DNA of 36,947 nucleotides from an uncultured Lachnospiraceae bacterium (GCA_905234245.1 CAJOGN010000043.1:1-36947), one strand, 5' to 3'. Counted from the first letter of the stretch, positions 1-8,172 are shown. Notes: a model not told the origin generated them from the letters alone. Numbers and translations: made by a program.

Positions 1-411
1 ATTCTTAAAGTATTCCCATCGCTTAGCTCCTGTAATATACGGCATAAGATTCATATCCTGTCCCGAATCTCTTGTCTGATCCAGTCGCCAATAGTAGGGA
101 TCGATATCTAATATAACCGTCTTATATTTGTCATCAACATTTGCTTCCCTAAGAATATAATAGATATTGTTAATAGGTGTTATTCGCCTAGCAACACTAA
201 CGGTCTCGTGACCTGTTCCCTCAGTGATGATGTATGGATTGTACCCACACTCAGCATGGGATTCACCCATTATCAATGTATCGTAATTCCCTTCCTTCGC
301 CTGATGAAGAAGTACTCTTATTCCTGAAGGCGGAGTTAGAAGGAATGTGAAGATTCCCACCGATACCAAAAATACTATTATAAAGCCAAGGATTCGTCTA
401 AAAGTTCGCAT
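1..411 (-). CDS. SGNH-hydrolase-like envelope protein (partial)
   Basis: This minus-strand frame is open from an ATG at 409-411 to the window edge, so about 137 N-terminal residues are visible and the C-terminus is missing. It begins with a basic tip and a single hydrophobic segment (residues about 6-24), consistent with a membrane anchor or uncleaved signal. Next comes DTLIMGESHAECGYNP, which resembles block I (G-x-S) of SGNH/DltD-like acyl-transfer partners, with ILDIDPYYW further on. Its start overlaps the last 14 bases of the MBOAT gene, so the two are translationally coupled. MBOAT proteins are commonly paired with SGNH-like proteins that pass an acyl group to an extracellular glycan, and the overlap supports that role here. 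The family call rests on one motif and the context, because the rest of the protein is outside the window. Confidence 0.6.
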   Translation of the reverse strand, partial: MRTFRRILGFIIVFLVSVGIFTFLLTPPSGIRVLLHQAKEGNYDTLIMGESHAECGYNPYIITEGTGHETVSVARRITPINNIYYILREANVDDKYKTVILDIDPYYWRLDQTRDSGQDMNLMPYITGAKRWEYFKN

Positions 412-1894
412 ACATAAATCCTCCCGCAAATGATACCGATATGAAGCACGCTATCGCCTGAATCAGTGCCACCCATACAAGTACCTGAAGCCAATAATTC
501 TTGCCGTCTAATTTCTCTCGAATTGAGATGTTCTTCTCATGAAGTATATCAACTGCAAGCGCCAGTCCGATTCCGATTGGCAGTATGAACCAATCCCAAT
601 GCTGCAATTCGAACCAATCAAAGCTTGTCAGGTCGAACCTTATACTGTTATAAAGCATTACGAAAGCATCCTTCATAGATGTGGTACAATCGAATACCCA
701 TCCTACAGTTATTATAAATAATGTTCTTATAAGCGAGAACACTCTGTAGCCTGTGGATTTGTCGTTGATATTAAGTCCCTTCTTCCAGGATGCATATACA
801 TCTACCAGGATAGCCGATATCGCAAGTATGATGCCGTTGTACAGACCCCACGCCAAATAGTTCGTTCCAAGTCCGTGCCACACACCAACCAGGACAAACA
901 CCACAATATCAGCGATTGCCATTCCTATACGGTTGGCCATCTTCCTTGAGACAACCTTCTTAAGGCCTTTCTTAGTCTTACCCATCCATTTAGAAATGGA
1001 TATGGGATAGAAGATATAATCCTTCATCCACTGACCTAGAGAAATATGCCATCTACGCCAGAATTCTCCCAGCGACAGAGAGAAATACGGTTGTCTAAAG
1101 TTGTCCTTCATCATTATACCGAAGCACTGTGAGGCACCGCGTATAATATCTATTCCTCCACTAAAATCCAGATAGAGCTGTATTCCGTATGCGATAAATC
1201 CAACCCACACTGCTAAGCCGTAAGGTACATCCGGATTATTTGTAAAAACCTGAGCTACATAAGTTCCTGCCCTGTCAGCCACAACAAGCTTCTTGAACAG
1301 TCCCCATAGCATAAGCTGAGCACCGTGCTTAATATTTATCCACTCTAATCTGTGCTCCTTGAATAACTCCGGAGCCAATTCCGAATATTTACTGATGGGA
1401 CCTTGTACCATCTGTGGAAAATATGATGTGAAGAGTAATACCTTAAAGTAGTTCTTCTCAGCCTCAGTCTTACCCCAATATACATCCAGCATATAAGATA
1501 CAACCTGAAGGGTATAGTAGGACAATCCGGCAGGCACGATGAAAGTACCCATGAAAAATTTGTAAGGATAAGTCTCACCAAAGAAATGTATATCCTGATT
1601 GAACACTTCCATTCCAAGTACATACTTGAGTATGATGAGCACAGAAAAGGCCAGTACCATTCCTCCAATTAGAAATGCTTTCTTGTGGTTATCACTTTTC
1701 TCCATTAATCTCGCAGAGAAATATGTGACTGTAGAAGTGAATATAACGAAAAGTCCTCCAAAGTAACTTACAGAGAATATATATGCAAAGCTGAGTACTA
1801 TAAGCCAGCCCCATCTGTATTTGACAGGGATAATGTAATAAGTAATCACTGATATTATAAAAAAGGCCATAAAGCCTGCGCCAGTGATGCTCAT
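398..1894 (-). CDS. MBOAT-family O-acyltransferase (AlgI/DltB/PatA-like)
   Basis: A 498-residue polytopic membrane protein of the membrane-bound O-acyltransferase family, which moves acyl (usually acetyl) groups across the membrane for attachment to exported glycans. The family signature is visible: SLGEFWRRWHISLGQWMKDYIFYPI in the middle, and the putative catalytic His in VGVWHGLGTNYLAWGLYNG. Many hydrophobic helices flank these. An upstream frame extension of 24 residues is open, but the ATG at 1892-1894 is preceded by an AAGGAAG ribosome site about 8 bases away and gives a hydrophobic N-terminus, so this start was chosen. The gene is followed by an overlapping SGNH-like gene, the usual partner. 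The acylated polymer cannot be told from the sequence. Confidence 0.9.
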   Translation of the reverse strand: MSITGAGFMAFFIISVITYYIIPVKYRWGWLIVLSFAYIFSVSYFGGLFVIFTSTVTYFSARLMEKSDNHKKAFLIGGMVLAFSVLIILKYVLGMEVFNQDIHFFGETYPYKFFMGTFIVPAGLSYYTLQVVSYMLDVYWGKTEAEKNYFKVLLFTSYFPQMVQGPISKYSELAPELFKEHRLEWINIKHGAQLMLWGLFKKLVVADRAGTYVAQVFTNNPDVPYGLAVWVGFIAYGIQLYLDFSGGIDIIRGASQCFGIMMKDNFRQPYFSLSLGEFWRRWHISLGQWMKDYIFYPISISKWMGKTKKGLKKVVSRKMANRIGMAIADIVVFVLVGVWHGLGTNYLAWGLYNGIILAISAILVDVYASWKKGLNINDKSTGYRVFSLIRTLFIITVGWVFDCTTSMKDAFVMLYNSIRFDLTSFDWFELQHWDWFILPIGIGLALAVDILHEKNISIREKLDGKNYWLQVLVWVALIQAIACFISVSFAGGFMYANF

Positions 1895-2004
1895 AGCTTG
1901 CTTCCTTTCTACCCTACTTAATTTAAGTGACCACAAAAATACGCACTCTGTCCTATATAATATCACATTTTACATTATCTTTCATTGTGCATTTATAACA
2001 TTTA

Positions 2005-2034
2005 TTGACCATGAGTGGAAAAGAACTGTAAAAT
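2005..2034 (+). promoter_or_regulatory. Putative sigma-A promoter of the deacetylase gene
   Basis: TTGACC at 2005-2010 and TAAAAT at 2029-2034 are separated by 18 bases, just upstream of the deacetylase gene and divergent from the MBOAT gene. A second possible -10 (TATACT, about 2039-2044) lies just downstream. Confidence 0.5.
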
Positions 2035-2069
2035 ATGGTATACTATTGAGCCGAAAAGAGGTATTAATA

Positions 2070-3284
2070 ATGACTAATAAAAGTAAAAAAAGATTAGTAA
2101 TAATCATAGCTTGTATTACTGTAATAGTTCTTGTTGCTATACTTCTAGTCTTCCTTCTGAGGAACAAGATTTCCTTTGTAACTGAAGACGGAAAGTCAAT
2201 TGGTAACAACTCAACTATTGAGGTTGCACATGGATCTGCTGAGCTGCCTAAGATCAGCGCACTATATAATGACAAGACTCCTATAGATGTAACAACTACA
2301 GGAGAAGCAGACCTTAATAAGATTGGCGAGTATCGAATAGCTTACTCTGCTTCCCATGATGGCAATGAAAAAACAATTAGCGTCGTCATCAAAGTCGTTG
2401 ATAAGACTCCACCAGAAATTAAATTAAAAGGTGGCGAAGAGCTTAATTGGGTTCTCGGCAAAGAATTCGTTGACCCTGGCTTTACAGCAATAGACAATGT
2501 GGATGGAGATGTTAGTGCAAATGTTAAGGTGTCAGGAACTGTCGATGCTAATACAGAAGGCGACTACACACTTACATACACAGTCAGCGATTCCGCAAAG
2601 AACGAAGCAACTGTAACTAGAAAAGTTCATGTGGTTCAGAAAAAAGAAGTTGACCCAGGCAACAAGGTTGTATACTTGACATACGACGACGGCCCTGGAC
2701 CTTACACCCAGAAGCTTCTTGACATATTAGATAAGTACAATGTTAAGGTAACCTTCTTCGTAACTAATGGTTTCCCTAACTATCAAAATCTAATTGCTGA
2801 GGAAGCAAGAAGAGGTCATACTGTTGCTGTTCACTCATACACACATAAGTATGAACAGATTTATTCAGGTGTTGAAGCATTCTTTGATGACTTTAATAAA
2901 ATGAATGATGTAATAAAGAATCAAACCGGCCACGCAGCTTCAATCCTTAGATTCCCTGGTGGTGGTTCTAATACAATTAGTAAGAAGTATTGTCCTGGCA
3001 TTATGACAACACTTACTAATGAAGTTGGTAATCGTGGAATATTATACGCTGATTGGAATGTATCAAGTGGAGATGCTGGTGAGACAACAAGTACACAACA
3101 GGTTGTGGCAAATGTTATCTCTGGAATCCAGAAGAATAATGTATCTACAGTGTTACAACATGACATCAAGGATTTCTCTGTTAATGCAGTCGAGCAGATA
3201 ATACAGTGGGGTCAGGCTAATGGATATACTTTCCTTCCACTGACAGAAACCAGTCCTATGCACCATCATGCGGTGAATAACTAA
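2070..3284 (+). CDS. Polysaccharide (peptidoglycan) deacetylase with Ig-like domain
   Basis: A 404-residue membrane-anchored NodB/CE4 deacetylase that removes N-acetyl groups from cell-wall or surface glycan outside the cell. An N-terminal transmembrane segment lies at about residues 8-29. A DUF5011-type Ig-like module follows (DKTPPEIKLKG ... EGDYTLTYTVSDSAKNEATVTRKV). The NodB domain shows all five motifs: TYDDGP (motif 1, metal Asp), HSYTH (motif 2, metal His pair), RFPGGGSN (motif 3), DWNVSSGD (motif 4) and LQHD (motif 5). An upstream extension of 62 codons is open, but the ATG at 2070 has an AAGAGGT ribosome site and starts directly before the basic/hydrophobic anchor. The gene is divergent from the MBOAT gene, so both flanks of this promoter region encode glycan modification. 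A strong hairpin terminator follows. Confidence 0.93.
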   Translation: MTNKSKKRLVIIIACITVIVLVAILLVFLLRNKISFVTEDGKSIGNNSTIEVAHGSAELPKISALYNDKTPIDVTTTGEADLNKIGEYRIAYSASHDGNEKTISVVIKVVDKTPPEIKLKGGEELNWVLGKEFVDPGFTAIDNVDGDVSANVKVSGTVDANTEGDYTLTYTVSDSAKNEATVTRKVHVVQKKEVDPGNKVVYLTYDDGPGPYTQKLLDILDKYNVKVTFFVTNGFPNYQNLIAEEARRGHTVAVHSYTHKYEQIYSGVEAFFDDFNKMNDVIKNQTGHAASILRFPGGGSNTISKKYCPGIMTTLTNEVGNRGILYADWNVSSGDAGETTSTQQVVANVISGIQKNNVSTVLQHDIKDFSVNAVEQIIQWGQANGYTFLPLTETSPMHHHAVNN

Positions 3285-3300
3285 TTAAATACTTATAAAA

Positions 3301-3333
3301 AAATTTCTCAACATCGTGTTGAGAAATTTTTTA
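3301..3333. terminator. Bidirectional intrinsic terminator between deacetylase and fliS
   Basis: A perfect 13-bp stem (AAATTTCTCAACA, loop TCG, then its complement at 3317-3329) is followed by a T run on the plus strand and preceded by an A run. It can end transcription of the deacetylase gene from the left and of fliS from the right. Confidence 0.85.
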
Positions 3334-3401
3334 TTATGTTATCTCTAATATCTTCTAACCTTGACATAAGGCTAAAAGGTCATAGCCACAATGTAGGGTC
3401 T

Positions 3402-3875
3402 CTATGCCAAGAACCCTCTGTTACTATCAGTATCAACTGATTCATTTATATCATTCTTGCCGTATGTAAGCCCGGCTGCTATCTTCTGTGCATTTTCCAT
3501 AAGAGGAGCAGAATCGTCACTCTCAGCAACTTCTTCAAATGCTTCTGATAAAGGTACGATTACTTCCTTAGCCTCAAGTATTCCTTCGTCTCTGCCGCTG
3601 TACATAGACTTGGCAATTGCACGCTTGCAATAATCGTACAGACTATATAAATCCTTGGAAATGTCATAATTAAAATCTAATGCTTCCTGAAGATGCTCTA
3701 GTACTTCACTTGCGTGGCGAAGGGCCTCCATATATTCTTCCTGTTCATGATTATGAAGTCCGTCTAATGCGTCATCAAGGTCGACTTTGATCATGTCGAA
3801 TAATACTACAATAATTTCACTTTTGTTGCCATTAGTTATTCTTCTCGTAAAAGTATTAATAGCTTCCTGATTCAT
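3402..3875 (-). CDS. fliS: Flagellar export chaperone FliS
   Basis: A 157-residue, mostly helical acidic protein matching FliS, the cytosolic chaperone that binds the C-terminal helix of flagellin and prevents early polymerisation before export. The family pattern is visible in NTFTRRITNGNKSEIIVVLFDMIKVDLDDAL (the usual Q/N-x-P-x-E-L-x-x-x-L-Y-D region) and in the central helix MEALRHASEVLEHLQEALDF. It is about 25 residues longer than typical FliS because of an acidic C-terminal tail ending DSNRGFLA. The start ATG at 3873-3875 has AAGGGGG five bases upstream. It lies directly downstream of flagellin on the same strand, the usual partner, but a terminator hairpin sits between them and a long hairpin lies in its own leader. 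Confidence 0.8.
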   Translation of the reverse strand: MNQEAINTFTRRITNGNKSEIIVVLFDMIKVDLDDALDGLHNHEQEEYMEALRHASEVLEHLQEALDFNYDISKDLYSLYDYCKRAIAKSMYSGRDEGILEAKEVIVPLSEAFEEVAESDDSAPLMENAQKIAAGLTYGKNDINESVDTDSNRGFLA

Positions 3876-3903
3876 AAATACCCCCTTGTTAAATCTACTA
3901 TAT

Positions 3904-3964
3904 GTATACTGAGGGAAGCTGTACGCTCATGGGGAAAATCGCTTTACAGCTTCCCCCAGTATAC
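3904..3964 (-). promoter_or_regulatory. Long hairpin in the fliS leader
   Basis: Two 20-base arms (3904-3923 and 3945-3964) are complementary over their whole length, with one position that is a G-U wobble in the minus-strand RNA. The loop is 21 bases and contains CCCC, which could pair with the GGGG of the fliS ribosome site. No T run follows on the minus strand, so it is more likely a leader structure than a terminator. Confidence 0.55.
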
Positions 3965-4021
3965 ATTTACTTAATTTTACTCATTCGTATTTAATGTAAT
4001 TATATTAACATACTTTTATAT

Positions 4022-4074
4022 AAAAAAATACCCCACATTGTATGTTATGTATTATCGACATACAATATAGGGTA
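4022..4074 (-). terminator. Intrinsic terminator downstream of flagellin
   Basis: Arms at 4029-4045 and 4058-4074 pair over about 15 of 17 positions. On the minus strand a run of seven T (plus-strand A at 4022-4028) follows directly. A second short hairpin with a 10-bp stem and CAC loop lies at 4088-4110, between this terminator and the flagellin stop codon. Confidence 0.8.
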
Positions 4075-4132
4075 TATGTATTATTAAAACAATTCGTCAC
4101 ACGAATTGTTGCCCTCATTATTAGCAGGCTAT

Positions 4133-5506
4133 TTATTGTAGTAATTGAAGTGCTAATTGTGGTAATTCATTAGCCTGACTTAGAGCACTTGTTGATGACT
4201 GAGATAGTACATTGAACTTAGTATATTCTGTCATCTCCTTAGCCATATCTGCATCAGATATTCTCGATAACGCAGCTGTCATATTCTCACTTGTCTCATC
4301 AAGACTTGATACAGAACTCTCTAATCTGTTCTGATATGCACCAAGCTCCGCTCTTGCTTTATTGATATAGTTAAGTGCATCACCTATCTTGTCAAGTGCT
4401 TTCATTGCGCCATTAACTGTAGTAACATCTATATCATCAATATACATATGCTCTGTATCCATAGCAGGTATTCTTACTGTCATATACTGACCTTCGTTGG
4501 CACCAATCTGTAAGTCCATTGGTCCAACATCAGTAACATTCATCTTAATATCACCTGTATATCCGGCTTCTGCCAGGAATGATATCTCGAACCCACCTGC
4601 GTCTGTAATTGTAACCCTGTTTCCTTCAACAGAATAAGTTGCCTGGTTAGAGAAATCAGATGTTCTATCTATTGTTATCTTAGCGTTAGTTCCTGCTGTT
4701 GTGGCTGATGTTGGCATGCCAAACTTATTTGCTAAATCATCATTAGAAAATTCGATTTTGAGTTCTGCATCAGCTCCATAAGCTGTTGACTCCATTGTAA
4801 GGGCTTGTCCATAATCTGATACAGTTGCTTCACCTCTCTCAGCAGCCTCACGAAGTGCCTGATAAACTTCCTGGCCTCTCATTCCTTCCTTTAATTCAAC
4901 TGTTGCTCCATTTATGGAAACAGTTCCAGCCTCTGCTGCTGTAATCTCGAATGTATCATTTATTGCTGCGCCTGTTGCAGATTTAGCTTTTTCTGCTGCA
5001 GTATCAATTTTAAGACCATACTGTCCAGCACTTACTTCTTTAGAAGCCTGCTGACGGGAAATACGCTCAGCATATATTCTTGTATTAATTGATCCATCAA
5101 GTAATTTCTTCGTATTGAATTCTGTAGAAGTTGCTATTCTGTCAATCTCCTCCTTAAGAGAGTCAATCTCATTTTGAATAGCTTCCTTATCTTCCTGTCC
5201 TGTTATACCATTAGCCGCCTGAACAGCAAGCTCGTTCATACGCTGAATCATACTTGTAACTTCGTTAAGTGCTCCATCAGCTGTCTGCAATACACTTATT
5301 CCATCATTTGCGTTCCTTGAAGAACGATCTAATCCATCTATCTGCGCTCTCATCTTGCCAGAGATAGCCATACCTGATGGGTCATCAGCAGCATGGTTAA
5401 TCTTGAAGCCTGAAGATAATCTCTCCATTGTCTTGGCAAGGGAATTTTCATTTTTTAATAATTGTTTGTTAGTAATTAAAGCTGGAATGTTGTTGTTAAT
5501 CTTCAT
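4133..5506 (-). CDS. hag: Flagellin (major filament protein)
   Basis: A 457-residue flagellin, exported by the flagellar type III system and polymerised into the filament. The N-terminal D0/D1 block is clear: MKINNNIPALITNKQL, then RLSSGFKINHAADDPSGMAIS and a long helix through QRMNELAVQAANG. The C-terminal D1/D0 block is SLDETSENMTAALSRISDADMAKEMTEYTKFNVLSQSSTSALSQANELPQLALQLLQ. The middle (about residues 165-350) is the variable exposed domain. The frame is open 40 codons further upstream, but those residues come from a repeat element in the leader. The ATG at 5504-5506 has an AAGGAGA site seven to eight bases away and gives the canonical N-terminus. A sigma-28-like promoter lies about 300 bases upstream, and fliS follows. 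Confidence 0.96.
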   Translation of the reverse strand: MKINNNIPALITNKQLLKNENSLAKTMERLSSGFKINHAADDPSGMAISGKMRAQIDGLDRSSRNANDGISVLQTADGALNEVTSMIQRMNELAVQAANGITGQEDKEAIQNEIDSLKEEIDRIATSTEFNTKKLLDGSINTRIYAERISRQQASKEVSAGQYGLKIDTAAEKAKSATGAAINDTFEITAAEAGTVSINGATVELKEGMRGQEVYQALREAAERGEATVSDYGQALTMESTAYGADAELKIEFSNDDLANKFGMPTSATTAGTNAKITIDRTSDFSNQATYSVEGNRVTITDAGGFEISFLAEAGYTGDIKMNVTDVGPMDLQIGANEGQYMTVRIPAMDTEHMYIDDIDVTTVNGAMKALDKIGDALNYINKARAELGAYQNRLESSVSSLDETSENMTAALSRISDADMAKEMTEYTKFNVLSQSSTSALSQANELPQLALQLLQ

Positions 5507-5534
5507 AGCGGGTCTCCTTATAACTTTTAATAAT

Positions 5535-5610
5535 GAGACTCGCCCCATTATTGTTCGTGCTTCGCACGAGGGGCTCGTCGTGCAGTCACTTGCTTCGCAA
5601 GTAACAGCAT
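5535..5610 (+). repeat. Structured repeat element, copy 1 (flagellin leader)
   Basis: One of five related elements in this window. Reading on the plus strand it has GAGACTCGC, an outer stem GCCCC/GGGGC enclosing an inner hairpin TCGTGC-TTC-GCACGA, the core CTCGTCGTGCAGTCA, and a second hairpin ACTTGC-TTC-GCAAGT ending GTAACAGCAT. It ends 28 bases before the flagellin start codon and lies in its predicted leader RNA. Confidence 0.85.
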
Positions 5611-5678
5611 AAAACAAAAAGTGCAAGTGGAAATATAAATAAGCGTACTCGTCTTATTATATTTGCGCTTCCTTGCAC
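5611..5678 (-). promoter_or_regulatory. Terminator-like hairpin inside the flagellin leader
   Basis: On the minus strand, GTGCAAG (from 5678) pairs with CTTGCAC (ending 5621). An AT-rich inner stem (AAATATAATAAG with CTTATTTATATTT) lies between them, and a T-rich run (TTTTTGTTTT, 5611-5620) follows. It lies downstream of the predicted sigma-28 promoter and upstream of the flagellin start, so it is either an attenuator or the terminator of an unseen short transcript. Confidence 0.6.
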
Positions 5679-5801
5679 CTATAAAAGTTCCAACAGGTTT
5701 GTCCTTAAACCTTTATATTGGATATCTGCCAGATGGAAACTCTTCCTTGTGATTTCTTCTGAAACCTTTCCATGTGGTAGTAATTATTTTTGTTACTATG
5801 T

Positions 5802-5828
5802 ATATCGGTTGCTTTATAGAAATATTTA
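5802..5828 (-). promoter_or_regulatory. Sigma-28 (SigD/FliA) type promoter for flagellin
   Basis: On the minus strand TAAA (plus 5825-5828) is followed after exactly 15 bases by ACCGATAT (plus 5802-5809). The sigma-28 consensus is TAAA-N15-GCCGATAA/T, so only the first base of the -10 box differs. It is placed about 295 bases upstream of the flagellin start codon, in the 334-base gap between flagellin and the DAHP synthase gene. The rest of that gap holds only the hairpin and repeat listed separately. Confidence 0.75.
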
Positions 5829-5840
5829 ATAGCATCCTAT

Positions 5841-5870
5841 AAAAAACCCTGCCACCATATAGTGACAGGG
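5841..5870 (-). terminator. Intrinsic terminator after the pheA-DAHP synthase operon
   Basis: On the minus strand CCCTGTCAC and GTGGCAGGG (plus 5847-5870) form a 9-bp stem with one G-U pair, followed by six T (plus 5841-5846). Confidence 0.85.
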
Positions 5871-5882
5871 CAGGAATTCAAT

Positions 5883-6914
5883 TTATAAAAGGTCTGCAAC
5901 TTCATATAACATCTTCTTAGTCTTCTCTATTCCAAGACATGGGTCTGTAATTGATTTACCATATACACCATCATCAACACCCTGTCTGCCATCTTCAATA
6001 TAGCTCTCTACCATGAAGCCCTTAACGTGCTTGTTAATTGTCTCGCTATGGCGACAGCTATGTAATACCTCTTTAATAATACGAGGCTGTTCAAATGGAT
6101 TCTTGTTAGAATTAGAATGATTAGTATCAACAATAATACTTGCATTCTTAAGTCCACTCTCATCATATCTGTCACACAGATGTATCAATTCTTCATAATG
6201 ATAATTAGGATTGTTCTCCCCATGCTTATTAGTATATCCACGAAGAATAGCATGGGCAAATGGATTACCCTCCGTATGAACTTCCCATCCTCTGTAGATA
6301 AATGAGTGTCCATTCTGAGCAGCCATAATTGCATTAAGCATTACAGAATTATCTCCACTTGTTGGATTCTTCATACCACAAGGAATTCCCAGACCTGATG
6401 CAACTAATCTATGCTGTTGATTCTCCACTGACCTTGCACCAACTGCAACATAAGCAAGAAGGTCATCTAAGTACTTGTGATTCTCAGGATAAAGCATCTC
6501 ATCAGCACATGCGAATCCTGTTTCCTTAACAGCACGCATATGTAATTCTCTTGTTGCAATTATTCCCTTGAATAAGTCAGGCTTCTTAGTTGGGTCTGGC
6601 TGATGAAGAATTCCCTTGTAGCCTTCGCCAGTAGTCCTTGGCTTATTAGTATAGATTCTAGGGATAATAAGAATCTTCTCCTTAATATCCTCCTGTATTG
6701 GACGAAGTCTGTCTATGTAATCTATTACACTGTCTTCATTATCAGCTGAGCATGGTCCTATTACCATAATTATCTTGTCTGACTTGCCACTGAAAATGTT
6801 CTTAAGCTCGGTAATTGTACTGTCAACAACCTCCCCCATTGTTCCACTTAGGGGATACATCTCCTTTACCTCCATAGGCAAAGCTAATTTTCTTTCAAAT
6901 AATGTGTCCATCAT
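5883..6914 (-). CDS. aroF: 3-deoxy-7-phosphoheptulonate (DAHP) synthase, class I alpha
   Basis: A 343-residue enzyme that condenses phosphoenolpyruvate with erythrose 4-phosphate, the first step of the shikimate pathway. The E. coli-type (AroF/G/H) signatures are visible: IGPCSADNEDS (metal Cys), RIYTNKPRTTGEGYKG (phosphoenolpyruvate-binding KPRT), IIVDTNHSNSNK (metal His), GFMVESYIEDGRQ (metal Glu) and SITDPCLG (metal Asp). Length matches the family (about 350). The start ATG overlaps the pheA stop (ATGA arrangement), with AAAGGAAG upstream, so the two genes are translationally coupled and make the pathway's first step and the phenylalanine branch together. The symbol could equally be aroG or aroH, because feedback specificity cannot be read from the sequence. 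Confidence 0.93.
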   Translation of the reverse strand: MMDTLFERKLALPMEVKEMYPLSGTMGEVVDSTITELKNIFSGKSDKIIMVIGPCSADNEDSVIDYIDRLRPIQEDIKEKILIIPRIYTNKPRTTGEGYKGILHQPDPTKKPDLFKGIIATRELHMRAVKETGFACADEMLYPENHKYLDDLLAYVAVGARSVENQQHRLVASGLGIPCGMKNPTSGDNSVMLNAIMAAQNGHSFIYRGWEVHTEGNPFAHAILRGYTNKHGENNPNYHYEELIHLCDRYDESGLKNASIIVDTNHSNSNKNPFEQPRIIKEVLHSCRHSETINKHVKGFMVESYIEDGRQGVDDGVYGKSITDPCLGIEKTKKMLYEVADLL

Positions 6915-8014
6915 AATTCTATTCTTCCTTTCATGTCTCCAATAACTCTTAATTTATCACAAGTAGCTCCAAGTGCTTTAAGCATTCTCTTTTCATTTTC
7001 CACATTGCCATCACCATCTGCTTCAACGTAGAAATAATAGGACCAGCTAAGGGACTTAAGAGGTCTGCTTCTTACGGCGCTCATATTATAGCCATAGGCA
7101 CCTATTACATTTATCGCCTTAGCAAGGGCTCCTGCCTCATCCTTAACAGTGAACATCATAATTATATGATTGTGTTTAGAGCCGCCTAAGTATCGCGCCT
7201 GATTTCTTGAGAATACAGCGAATCTTGTGCTATTATCCTGAGACTGAGCAATGTTAGCATCTAATATCTTAAGACCATATATGTTAGCCGCTTCTCTGCT
7301 TGCAATAGCTGCAACTGTCTTATCTCCCTCACTTGCAACCATCTTCGCCGCAAATGAAGTATTGCCAGCCTCTTCCTTCTTAGCACCTATATTCTTAATA
7401 TAGCTATCGCACTGAGCCAGCGCCTGAGGATGGCTTATTACCTTCTTAATATCCTCTATGTTAGCATCCTTGGTACCTATAAGGCATTGCTCAACCTGCA
7501 ATGTATATACGCCATTAACATACAAGCTGCCTCGAAACATTATATCCATAACCGAGCCAACCTCGCCTGCATAGCTATTCTCAATTGGAAGAACCGCTAC
7601 ATCACATTCGCCACGTTCAACAGCTTCATAAGCATCCTGAAAGCTCTTATAGGATACCTCTTCTCCCTCAGGGAAAATCTTTCCTGCTGCCATCTGGGCA
7701 AATGCTCCTTCTTCACCACAATAGGCAATCCTTGCACCGCTAATACATTTTCTCTGATACTGCTTGGAAATATCCATTACATTTTCAAGGAATTCAACGT
7801 AATAGGATTTCAATTCTTCATCAAGTATCAAATCCACATTATTATTAATTACCTCTCGCTCCCGCTCAGCATCGTAGATCTGGATTCCATTGCTCTTCTT
7901 GTACTCTGCAATCTGACCACACAGCTTCATCCTCTCTTCGAAGAGGGCAGCCATCTTCGAGTCGACTTCACTGATGCCTTCTCTGGCCTTCTTCAATTCA
8001 TTCTCATCAACCAT
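6911..8014 (-). CDS. pheA: Bifunctional chorismate mutase / prephenate dehydratase
   Basis: A 367-residue cytosolic enzyme turning chorismate into prephenate and then phenylpyruvate for phenylalanine synthesis. An AroQ chorismate mutase domain covers about residues 1-90 (LKKAREGISEVDSKMAALFEERMKL ... YDAEREREVI). The prephenate dehydratase domain covers about 93-275, with IAYCGEEGAFAQMAA, VLPIENSYAGEVGSV and the substrate motif STRFAVF. A C-terminal ACT regulatory domain follows (GALAKAINVIGAYGYNMSAVRSRPLKSLSWSYYFYVEADGD). In this ACT domain the usual ESRP reads RSRP. The ATG at 8012-8014 has AGAGG eight bases upstream. The gene begins 30 bases after a structured repeat element, and no separate strong promoter is obvious between it and the degV terminator. 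Confidence 0.95.
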   Translation of the reverse strand: MVDENELKKAREGISEVDSKMAALFEERMKLCGQIAEYKKSNGIQIYDAEREREVINNNVDLILDEELKSYYVEFLENVMDISKQYQRKCISGARIAYCGEEGAFAQMAAGKIFPEGEEVSYKSFQDAYEAVERGECDVAVLPIENSYAGEVGSVMDIMFRGSLYVNGVYTLQVEQCLIGTKDANIEDIKKVISHPQALAQCDSYIKNIGAKKEEAGNTSFAAKMVASEGDKTVAAIASREAANIYGLKILDANIAQSQDNSTRFAVFSRNQARYLGGSKHNHIIMMFTVKDEAGALAKAINVIGAYGYNMSAVRSRPLKSLSWSYYFYVEADGDGNVENEKRMLKALGATCDKLRVIGDMKGRIEL

Positions 8015-8044
8015 AATCTTTTCCTCTTTTTCTTATTATTACAA

Positions 8045-8120
8045 GGAGTCTCGCCCTATTGTACTTTGGCTTTGCCAAAAGGGCTCGACGTGCAGTCACT
8101 TGCAACGCAAGTAACTGCAT
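8045..8120 (+). repeat. Structured repeat element, copy 2 (pheA leader)
   Basis: Same architecture as copy 1 with different stems: outer stem GCCC/GGGC, inner hairpin TTTGGC-TTT-GCCAAA, core CTCGACGTGCAGTCA, second hairpin ACTTGC-AAC-GCAAGT. It lies between the degV terminator and the pheA start codon. Confidence 0.85.
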
Positions 8121-8125
8121 ATTAC

Positions 8126-8154
8126 AAAAAGCCCTGTTCTACATAGAACAGAGC
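8126..8154 (-). terminator. Intrinsic terminator after degV
   Basis: On the minus strand GCTCTGTTCTA and TAGAACAGGGC form an 11-bp stem with one G-U pair, loop TG, followed by TTTTTG (plus 8126-8130). Confidence 0.85.
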
Positions 8155-8172
8155 TTCAGATTACTTCAACTA

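Noticed and set aside
5507..5626. N-terminal extension of flagellin by 40 residues
   Set aside because: The extension reads through the structured repeat and lacks a ribosome site. The canonical flagellin N-terminus with a good site starts at 5506.
5619..5740. Possible cyclic-di-GMP (GEMM-I) riboswitch in the flagellin leader, because the minus strand has AGGACAAACC followed by AGGTGCAAGG
   Set aside because: The conserved GNRA tetraloop stem and the GACGCAAAGC block are not present in the right order, and the second half belongs to the terminator-like hairpin. The resemblance is too weak to call.
7430..8146. Plus-strand 238-residue reading frame opposite pheA
   Set aside because: It is fully antisense to a well-supported gene, has no family match, and ends by translating the repeat element.
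8015..8172. T-box or other amino-acid attenuator before pheA
   Set aside because: No T-box sequence (the conserved TGG-containing bulge and specifier stem) is visible. The 158-base interval is filled by the degV terminator and the repeat element.
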